DNA from: Empedobacter stercoris
GTDB lineage: Bacteria; Bacteroidota; Bacteroidia; Flavobacteriales; Weeksellaceae
Reading direction: 5' to 3'
Length of the DNA: 64,000 nt
NCBI RefSeq assembly: GCF_025244765.1
Contig: NZ_CP104209.1
Coordinates: 2,114,501-2,178,500 of the forward strand
This document shows, piece after piece, positions 45,552 to 51,830 of this stretch. A program made the position numbers and the translations under genes. The first letter of the stretch is position 1. Each line of letters starts with the position of its first letter. The notes under the pieces were generated by a model. That model was given only the letters and a program-made list of their open reading frames with translations, was not told where the DNA came from and did not search any database.

Positions 45552-45559
45552 CAAATATA
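45552..45559 (-). promoter_or_regulatory. Internal -7 box (TATATTTG) before DUF6089-uppS-bamA-skp-skp
   Basis: TATATTTG on the minus strand, 50 nt before the DUF6089 ATG, in the 117-bp gap after nadK. It would allow the assembly genes to be transcribed apart from CBS-nadK. Confidence 0.5.
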
Positions 45560-45618
45560 AACAAAAGTCAATTCAACGTAACTGATTTAACAAAAATTAA
45601 GAAGTTTTATTGTAAATT

Positions 45619-46503
45619 TTAATTCCTTTTATCCGAACCCCAAAGCATTTTTTCTCTCAAAGTTGTGAAATAAGTCGCGTCAATAGCTTCTACAATTAAA
45701 ATTTTGAAGTCTGCTTTTTGTATGGTTAACTCAACATCAGTTGTTAAAGGAAAGTTACGAGAATCTAAGGAAAGAAAATATTCGTTGGCACGACTGCGTA
45801 TTTTTAGGTCAATTTTCTCATTTTCAGACACAATCAATGGACGTACATTCAAATTATGAGGTGCGACCGGTGTTATCACAAAGTTTTGATTAGAAGGATG
45901 TACAATTGGGCCTCCACAACTTAACGAATATCCTGTAGAACCTGTAGGTGTCGATATAATCAAACCATCGGACCAAAAAGAATTTAAAAACTCATTGTTT
46001 AAATAAGCATCAACTGTTATCATACTCGTGGTTTCGCGTCGAACAACAGTTACTTCGTTAATGGCAAAATTATTTTCAATTTCTACACCATCACTTCTTT
46101 TTACTGTCAATAAAGTTCTTGGAATAATATTGTATTGTCCATTGAAAAAACTATCTAATTGTTCTAACAATACATTTTTATTAATTGTTGCTAAAAAACC
46201 TAATCGACCTGTATTGACACCGATAATCGGAATGTTAGAGTCTTTCACTATTGTTGTCGCAGACAATATTGTTCCGTCTCCTCCAAAACTGAATAAGAAC
46301 ATGACTGATTTGTCAAGATCTTCATAAGAAGTATAGGTTTCTACATTTTCGCTATGAAAATCAGTTGTCTCTTTTAAAATTTGAAGAAAGTTTTGTTCAA
46401 CACAAAAAGTAATTTCATTTTGAACTAAATAATTAATAAATGGTGGAATAATATCCGTTAAAGACGTACTTGTTTTTTGTCCAAAAAGTGCAACTTTTAT
46501 CAT
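45619..46503 (-). CDS. nadK: NAD kinase
   Basis: Phosphorylates NAD to NADP. The GGDGT motif is present as SFGGDGTILSA and the second signature as NTGRLGFLATI; the C-terminal half has SDGLIISTPTGSTGYSLSCGGP. 294 residues. The start codon shares one base with the stop of the CBS-domain gene (TAATG), so translation is coupled. Confidence 0.96.
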   Translation of the reverse strand: MIKVALFGQKTSTSLTDIIPPFINYLVQNEITFCVEQNFLQILKETTDFHSENVETYTSYEDLDKSVMFLFSFGGDGTILSATTIVKDSNIPIIGVNTGRLGFLATINKNVLLEQLDSFFNGQYNIIPRTLLTVKRSDGVEIENNFAINEVTVVRRETTSMITVDAYLNNEFLNSFWSDGLIISTPTGSTGYSLSCGGPIVHPSNQNFVITPVAPHNLNVRPLIVSENEKIDLKIRSRANEYFLSLDSRNFPLTTDVELTIQKADFKILIVEAIDATYFTTLREKMLWGSDKRN

Positions 46504-47159
46504 TAGGTATTCATGTATTTTAATAGTTGTGCATAACGACTTTGTAGAAGTTCTTGTTTTTCGTCGTTATAAAATTTCTGAATCACTTGATATCCATAAC
46601 GTTCAAATGTTTCACCAATCGCTAACAAATTGGAAGAGCTAAATTTTAGCAAAACATAAACACTATCTTCTTTGTAACCAACAATCATCATTCCCAAAAT
46701 TTTTCCATTATTCACTTCGATAATATTAGAAATCGCAGTCATCGACAACTCTTTTTCTGCAATAGAAACTAACATCGAGACGCCTTGAGCTGCAACAAAA
46801 GGAAATTTTGCTAATGTATTGATTATATCCGTTTCTGTAATACAACCAACATAGCGCGATTGTTCATTGATAATTGGAAGGATATTCGCCTGATTCGTGT
46901 ACATCATCTGAATAACATCTAAAAGCGTACTTGATTCCGAAAGATAAAAATGCTCTAAATAGGAAGTGTAATCCACTTTTTCATCGTTAAGAGATAATTC
47001 GATCAAATCTTCATCTGAGATATTACCAACAAAATCCAATCCTTGGAACAAAGGTATATGCGTCAATCTATTCTCCTGTACAACTTCTAAAAGCTGACTT
47101 GGAGAAAAACTAACTTTTCCGGGTTTAACTTCGTTTGATAAATATTCAGTAATATACAT
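46503..47159 (-). CDS. CBS domain protein
   Basis: 218 residues with a tandem pair of CBS domains (residues about 10-65 and 75-130; LTHIPLFQGLDFVGNI and ANILPIINEQSRYVGCITE), then an ACT-like C-terminal region (KILGMMIVGYKEDSVYVLLK). CBS pairs bind adenine nucleotides such as AMP/ATP or NAD-related ligands, so sensing of energy charge for the coupled nadK is an attractive but unproven idea. It is first in the unit and its -7 box lies 4 nt before the ATG. Confidence 0.88.
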   Translation of the reverse strand: MYITEYLSNEVKPGKVSFSPSQLLEVVQENRLTHIPLFQGLDFVGNISDEDLIELSLNDEKVDYTSYLEHFYLSESSTLLDVIQMMYTNQANILPIINEQSRYVGCITETDIINTLAKFPFVAAQGVSMLVSIAEKELSMTAISNIIEVNNGKILGMMIVGYKEDSVYVLLKFSSSNLLAIGETFERYGYQVIQKFYNDEKQELLQSRYAQLLKYMNT

Positions 47160-47163
47160 GGCG

Positions 47164-47171
47164 CAAATTTA
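47164..47171 (-). promoter_or_regulatory. -7 promoter box (TAAATTTG) directly before the CBS-domain gene, leaderless configuration
   Basis: On the minus strand TAAATTTG ends 4 nt ahead of the ATG at 47159; transcription would start at the start codon. Confidence 0.6.
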
Positions 47172-47393
47172 TATATTTTAATACATTAATTCTCTATTTT
47201 TAGTCTTAATTCGTTTAAAATCATTTCACCTTAATCAAAATTTAATTAATTTATTTTAAAATGATTAGTCAAAATATATTCCAAAATAAGTCTAAAACGA
47301 AAAAATAATTCGATTGATTTCAAATAAAGGTGATTTACAATTTCTTAAACCAAAAGTCTTTTACGAATTGAGAAAAGATTGGCTTAAATTTTG

Positions 47394-47401
47394 TAGATTT
47401 G
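47394..47401 (+). promoter_or_regulatory. -7 promoter box (TAGATTTG) of the GHMP kinase-UbiA unit
   Basis: TAGATTTG with a TTG at 47368-47370 (23-nt spacer) lies 21 nt before the ATG at 47423. Together with the CBS-gene promoter it uses the 263-bp intergenic region 47160-47422, in which I see no gene. Confidence 0.5.
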
Positions 47402-47422
47402 CAAGACCAATTTTAGCGTGGA

Positions 47423-48340
47423 ATGAAAAACCCATTATTTTATGCCAAAATCTTACTTTTTGGCGAATATGGAATTATTGAGAACTCGAAAGGATTAACA
47501 ATTCCTTATAATTTTTACCAAGGTGCATTAAAATTTGAACCTTCTGAAATAGCAGAACAATCAAATGCTCACTTAAAAAATTATGCAAAATTTTTAGAAG
47601 AAAATTTTGCCGATACCTTTGATACAAAATCTTTTTCAGAAGATGTTGCAAACGGCATGTACTTCGACTCTAATATTCCACAAGGATATGGCGTAGGAAG
47701 TTCGGGCGCTTTGGTCGCAGCTATTTATGACAAATATGCATTGAATAAAATTGATATCAATCAACATCTAAACAAAGAAAAAATTAGCGAATTAAAAACT
47801 CTTTTTGGAAACTTAGAATCTCATTTTCATGGTAAAAGTTCTGGAATTGATCCTTTGATTTGTTACATGAATATTCCATTACTAATACAATCTAAAGACG
47901 ATATTTCGACAATTGGTTTGCCTTCTGCAAAAGAAGATGGAAAAGGAGCTGTTTTCTTAATCAATTCAGGAACTCCTGGAGAAACTGCACCAATGATTCA
48001 CATTTTCTTCGAAAAGATGAAAAAAGAAGGTTTCCGTAAAACATTGAAAGAGGAATTTATCAAATACAACAATGCTTGTATCGAAAACTTTGTAAAGGGA
48101 GAATACAATCCGCTTTTTGCTAATCTTCAGAAATTATCTGCTTGGGGTTATGAACATTTTAGACCAATGATTCCTCAAAAATTGGTGGACGCTTGGAAAA
48201 CTGGAATTGATACAGATACCTATTACCTAAAACTTTGTGGTTCTGGTGGCGGTGGTTACGTTCTTGGATTTACGCAAGATTATGACAAAGCAAAAAGTTA
48301 TTTGAAAGACTTTCAGACAGAAGTTATCTACAAATTCTAA
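47423..48340 (+). CDS. GHMP kinase, mevalonate kinase type
   Basis: 305 residues. N-terminal AKILLFGEYGI resembles the mevalonate kinase start, the GHMP ATP-binding motif is PQGYGVGSSGALVAAIYD (about residues 91-108), and the conserved HGKSSGIDPLICY and CGSGGGGYVLGF follow. It is probably mevalonate kinase of the mevalonate route to isopentenyl diphosphate, which flavobacteria use; another GHMP substrate cannot be fully excluded. The downstream UbiA prenyltransferase gene (26-bp gap) supports an isoprenoid role. Confidence 0.82.
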   Translation: MKNPLFYAKILLFGEYGIIENSKGLTIPYNFYQGALKFEPSEIAEQSNAHLKNYAKFLEENFADTFDTKSFSEDVANGMYFDSNIPQGYGVGSSGALVAAIYDKYALNKIDINQHLNKEKISELKTLFGNLESHFHGKSSGIDPLICYMNIPLLIQSKDDISTIGLPSAKEDGKGAVFLINSGTPGETAPMIHIFFEKMKKEGFRKTLKEEFIKYNNACIENFVKGEYNPLFANLQKLSAWGYEHFRPMIPQKLVDAWKTGIDTDTYYLKLCGSGGGGYVLGFTQDYDKAKSYLKDFQTEVIYKF

Positions 48341-48366
48341 TAAAATAATTTATTAAAATACAATTT

Positions 48367-49290
48367 ATGAACATACAGAAAATAATCTTAAAAATTTTTG
48401 CATTATTTTCTGTTGTTCGTTGTTACAATCTTATTGTGTTAATTTTAGCACAATATCTTGCCGCACTTTTTATTTTTGCACCCGATATTAGCCACCGAGA
48501 ATTGCTAACTAATCCTAAATTAGATGGATTAATACTTTGCTCTATTCTTTGCGTTGCAGCTGGCTATATTATCAATAATTTTTACGATTTAGAGAAAGAC
48601 GAACTCAAACGTCCGATGCAAGTATATTTGCAAAAACAAGTTACGCAAGGCTTTAAATTAACTGTTTATCTCATTCTTAATTTACTCGCTTTATTTATTG
48701 CGGCCTTGATTTCTTGGCGTGTTTTTATTTTCTTCTTCGTTTATCAATTTTTAGTTTGGTTTTATAGCCACAAGATTAACCGTTTTGCATTGATTAAAAA
48801 TTTTTATTTGGTTATTATTCGCGTCATGCCATTTTTTGCATTACTCATTTATTTTGACCATTTTACATTCAATCTTGCATTACACGCGACATATTTAACC
48901 ATTTTGTTGTTGATTACCGATATCGTAAAAGATTTGAGCTCTCAGAAAGCAGATTTAATTTATAATTACGACTCGATTCCAATCAAATATGGAATAGATT
49001 TTACCAAAATTTTAATTTCTGGTTTAATTATTATCGAATTAATCATTGGTTTTATTATTTTGATAAAAAATGATGTGGGTGCTATGAAATATTTTTTTAT
49101 TGCAGCAAATATTGCATTTACCTTGATCTTACTTATCATTTGGAGAATCAAAACTATGCAAGAATATAAGATTTTACATTATTTTTTTAAAGGAATGATT
49201 GTTGCAGGTGTATTTAGTATCGTATTAATCGAAATAAATCCCTTAACTTTGCAAACTATTGCGCAAAATTTTAACAAGCGCATAAATTAA
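48367..49290 (+). CDS. UbiA family prenyltransferase (geranylgeranylglycerol-phosphate geranylgeranyltransferase type)
   Basis: 307 residues with about 8-9 membrane helices. The two Asp-rich diphosphate-binding motifs are NNFYDLEKDE (near residue 72) and DIVKDLSSQKAD (near residue 184). UbiA proteins transfer polyprenyl chains to aromatic or glycerol acceptors. In Bacteroidota a member at this location beside a GHMP kinase and a pseudouridine synthase is often annotated as geranylgeranylglycerol-phosphate geranylgeranyltransferase; that acceptor is not evident from sequence, and a menaquinone-related role is an alternative. Confidence 0.85.
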   Translation: MNIQKIILKIFALFSVVRCYNLIVLILAQYLAALFIFAPDISHRELLTNPKLDGLILCSILCVAAGYIINNFYDLEKDELKRPMQVYLQKQVTQGFKLTVYLILNLLALFIAALISWRVFIFFFVYQFLVWFYSHKINRFALIKNFYLVIIRVMPFFALLIYFDHFTFNLALHATYLTILLLITDIVKDLSSQKADLIYNYDSIPIKYGIDFTKILISGLIIIELIIGFIILIKNDVGAMKYFFIAANIAFTLILLIIWRIKTMQEYKILHYFFKGMIVAGVFSIVLIEINPLTLQTIAQNFNKRIN

Positions 49291-49300
49291 TCAAATTCAA

Positions 49301-50326
49301 ATGAATAACAGACGAAATCAATCCAACGACAGAAATTCCCAAGGCGGGAACAATCGTGGAAAAGGTGGGTCAGCAAGAGGAAATTCTTCTTCACGACCAT
49401 CTTCAGGGAAAGGAAAACCGTCTTTTGGAGGAAGTAAACCAAGTTTTGGAGCTAAAAAAACAGAAGGTGGTAAACCATCTTTTGGCTCAAGCAAACCAAC
49501 TTTTGGAGGAAAACCAACAGAAGAAGGAAAGAAAAGTTTTGGACCAAAAAAGACGTTCAGTAAACCAGGTGAAAAACCTTTTGTAAAAAGGTTAAAAAAA
49601 GCACCAGTTGATGACGGGACTATTCGTTTAAATAAATATGTAGCGAATGCAGGGATTGCATCCAGAAGAGAGGCTGACGAGTTGATCAAAACTGGAATCG
49701 TTACAGTGAATGGTCAAGTGATTACAGAAATGGGGTATAAAGTACAACCCGATGATGAAGTACGTTTTGATGGTCGTAAAATCTCTTCAGAGAAAAATGT
49801 CTATTTTGTATTGAATAAACCTAAAGGGTTTATTTCTACTTCAAATGACGAAAAAGGACGTAAAACAGTTATGGACTTAATGGCTAATGCAACTACAGCA
49901 CGTATTTTCCCTGTAGGTCGCTTAGACAGACAAACAACAGGTGTTTTATTGTTTACGAACGATGGTTATTTAACGAAGAAATTAACGCATCCAAGTCACG
50001 ATATTAAGAAAATATATCATGTGACATTGGATAAGAAATTAACAGCTAACGATATGGCTGACATCAAAAAAGGTGTACGCTTAATTCCTGAAGGAATTGC
50101 AGTTGTTGATGCGATTTCTTTTATCGAAGGTCGACCAAAAAATGAAGTTGGTATAGAGCTACACATTGGTTGGAACCGTGTTGTACGCCGTATTTTCCAA
50201 GAGAAAGGGTATGAGGTAGAGGCTTTAGATCGTGTTTCTTTTGCTGGACTTACAAAGAAAACAATACAAAGAGGTGAATATAGAAAATTAACAGAATTAG
50301 AAGTTAACTTCTTGAAAATGTTATAA
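49301..50326 (+). CDS. RsuA/RluB-type pseudouridine synthase with KPSFG-repeat N-terminus
   Basis: 341 residues. The first ~100 are disordered and basic, with repeats of the type KPSFG (GGSKPSFGAKK, GSSKPTFGGKP). The S4 RNA-binding domain follows (IRLNKYVANAGIASRREADE, about residues 108-165), then the catalytic domain with the Asp motif GRLDRQTTGVLLFTNDG. Homology points to rRNA pseudouridylation of the RluB kind (23S rRNA U2605 in E. coli). It starts 10 bp after the UbiA gene. The terminator that once followed has been split by an IS3 element. Confidence 0.9.
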   Translation: MNNRRNQSNDRNSQGGNNRGKGGSARGNSSSRPSSGKGKPSFGGSKPSFGAKKTEGGKPSFGSSKPTFGGKPTEEGKKSFGPKKTFSKPGEKPFVKRLKKAPVDDGTIRLNKYVANAGIASRREADELIKTGIVTVNGQVITEMGYKVQPDDEVRFDGRKISSEKNVYFVLNKPKGFISTSNDEKGRKTVMDLMANATTARIFPVGRLDRQTTGVLLFTNDGYLTKKLTHPSHDIKKIYHVTLDKKLTANDMADIKKGVRLIPEGIAVVDAISFIEGRPKNEVGIELHIGWNRVVRRIFQEKGYEVEALDRVSFAGLTKKTIQRGEYRKLTELEVNFLKML

Positions 50327-50344
50327 TAATTCGCTAAAATAGTA

Positions 50345-50362
50345 AAAACAAAAAAGGCTCAA
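50345..50362 (+). terminator. Left half of a terminator split by the IS3 element
   Basis: AAAAAAGGCTCAA (50350-50362) with further pairing bases to 50345 is the 5' arm of an 18-bp stem. Its partner lies at 51813-51830. Rejoining them around ATA gives a perfect hairpin with a T tract. Confidence 0.85.
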
Positions 50363-50399
50363 ATATAGACTGCACCCAAAAGTTTGGACAGATTAAAAA

Positions 50400-51179
50400 T
50401 TAATAATTATAAAAATGAGTTCGATATTGTATCGGGCTCATTTTATTTAAGTTCGATTTTATTCTATCGTTATTGTAATAGTAAATGTATTGTTTTATTT
50501 CTTTTTTTAGCTCTTCAATAGAATTAAATTTTTGTAAATAAAATAGTTCCGATTTCAGTATTCGAAAGAAATTCTCGATAATAGCATTATCTAAGCAATT
50601 TCCTTTTCTACTCATACTTTGTATGATTCCTTTTTCATTTAATAAAGCCTGATATTGTTTCATTTGATATTGCCATCCTTGATCTGAATGTAATATCAAA
50701 TCTTTGATGTCTTTCGTTATTTTAAATGCCTTTTTAAGCATTTGAGTTACTTGATTAAAAACAGGTCGTTCGCTTAACTCATAGCTGATAATTTCTTGAT
50801 TGTACAGATCCATTATTGGTGATAAATATAGTTTTTTATCTTTTACTTTAAACTCGGTAACATCTGTTACCCATTTTTGGTTGGGTTTATCAGCCTTAAA
50901 TGCTCTTTGCAAGATGTTTGGTGCAATCTTTCCTTGTTCTCCTTTGTAAGATTTGTATTTTTTTCTTCGAATCAAACTCTTTAATCCTAAGCTATTCATC
51001 AGTTTAAGAACAGTTTTATGATTGATGATAGTTCCTGATTTTCTTAATTCATCGGTAATTCGTCGATAGCCATATCGCCCTTTATGCTGATGATAAATGG
51101 ATTTTATCTTAAGTTTTAATTCCTCGTATTTATCTGTTTTACTACGTGAAATATGATAGTAAAAGCTGCTTCTAGCCAT
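50400..51179 (-). CDS. IS3 family transposase OrfB (DDE integrase core)
   Basis: 259 residues from the ATG at 51179, carrying the HTH_21 region (HKGRYGYRRITDELRK) and the rve integrase core with the DDE residues in WVTDVTEF, LILHSDQGWQYQ and NAIIENFFRILKSE. The same frame is open upstream of the ATG (reading ...AINELRPEFHLNLLLDCTH), continuing back into orfA in the -1 frame. The functional enzyme is therefore most likely the OrfAB fusion made by programmed -1 frameshifting, and the ATG start is of secondary importance. Confidence 0.92.
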   Translation of the reverse strand: MARSSFYYHISRSKTDKYEELKLKIKSIYHQHKGRYGYRRITDELRKSGTIINHKTVLKLMNSLGLKSLIRRKKYKSYKGEQGKIAPNILQRAFKADKPNQKWVTDVTEFKVKDKKLYLSPIMDLYNQEIISYELSERPVFNQVTQMLKKAFKITKDIKDLILHSDQGWQYQMKQYQALLNEKGIIQSMSRKGNCLDNAIIENFFRILKSELFYLQKFNSIEELKKEIKQYIYYYNNDRIKSNLNKMSPIQYRTHFYNY

Positions 51180-51229
51180 ATGTGTACAATCTAAAAGTAA
51201 ATTTAGATGAAATTCTGGCCTTAATTCAT

Positions 51230-51766
51230 TTATGGCTTGCGTCCAAGTTTCTTTTGTTTTTCTTCCTCGGCTTGAATTAAGGCATTGAACTTTTTTAAGA
51301 GTGCAACTTCACAACGTAAACGTTCAATCTCTAACAATAGTTCTTCTTCTCTTGTTAACGGTTGTTTCGATTTTTTAGGTCTACCCTTAGATGTGCTCAT
51401 AGTCTTGGGACGGCCTTTTGGTTTGGGGTTTAATCCGTCTATTCCAAAGGTAGCAAAATCTTTTTGCCATTTTATAATAACCGATTCACTTGGAATATTA
51501 AATTTCAAGTGTGCTTCACGCAAACTAAGAAACTGTTTGGTTATAGTCTTAATAACTTTCAACTTAAATTCAACGCTATACGTTTGGTTTTTTTTAGGTT
51601 CTATACCTGAAATTCCTTGATTATGATAATCAGAAACCCATTTCTTTAATAAAGAAGCATGTATATTTTCTTTTTTACTAATTGAACGTATTGTTCGATG
51701 TTTTTCTAAAACTTCTTTCACACAGCGTAACTTAAATGCTACACCATATTTTACTTTTCTTGTCAT
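51230..51766 (-). CDS. IS3 family transposase OrfA (helix-turn-helix)
   Basis: 178 residues from the ATG at 51766; an upstream TTG at 51781 would start inside the terminal repeat and is not favoured. Two helix-turn-helix units (RSISKKENIHASLLKKWVSD and LREAHLKFNIPSESVIIKWQ) bind the IS ends, and a C-terminal leucine-zipper-like helix (REEELLLEIERLRCEVALLK) gives oligomerisation. An A-rich stretch near the end of the frame (51247-51266, minus) is the likely site of the -1 frameshift into orfB. Confidence 0.9.
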   Translation of the reverse strand: MTRKVKYGVAFKLRCVKEVLEKHRTIRSISKKENIHASLLKKWVSDYHNQGISGIEPKKNQTYSVEFKLKVIKTITKQFLSLREAHLKFNIPSESVIIKWQKDFATFGIDGLNPKPKGRPKTMSTSKGRPKKSKQPLTREEELLLEIERLRCEVALLKKFNALIQAEEEKQKKLGRKP

Positions 51767-51812
51767 AAAAAATGCCCCCAAAAGTGTCTAACTTTTTGGG
51801 GGCAGTGTAATA

Positions 51813-51830
51813 TTGAGCCTTTTTTGTTTT
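51813..51830 (+). terminator. Right half of the terminator split by the IS3 element
   Basis: TTGAGCCTTTTTT (51813-51825) with further pairing bases to 51830 complements 50345-50362. It still borders the converging receptor gene (stop at 51829), which has lost its intact terminator. Confidence 0.85.

Larger units (their letters stand above)
50366..51809 (-). mobile_element. IS3 family insertion sequence (IS150-like), complete
   Basis: 1444 bp bounded by imperfect 25-bp inverted repeats beginning TAGACTGCACCC (left) and TACACTGCCCCC (right, read inward), with 20 of 25 bases matching and the family-typical CCCCAAAAAGTTAGACA. It is flanked by a 3-bp target duplication ATA (50363-50365 and 51810-51812). 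Two minus-strand frames, orfA and orfB, are intact, so it may still be active. It landed exactly in the loop of a terminator stem between the pseudouridine synthase gene and a converging receptor gene. Confidence 0.95.

Noticed and set aside
49318-49689. 123-codon minus-strand frame opposite the pseudouridine synthase N-terminus
   Set aside because: It is a mirror of the KPSFG low-complexity coding repeats, with a Pro/Phe/Leu-rich composition typical of antisense shadows.
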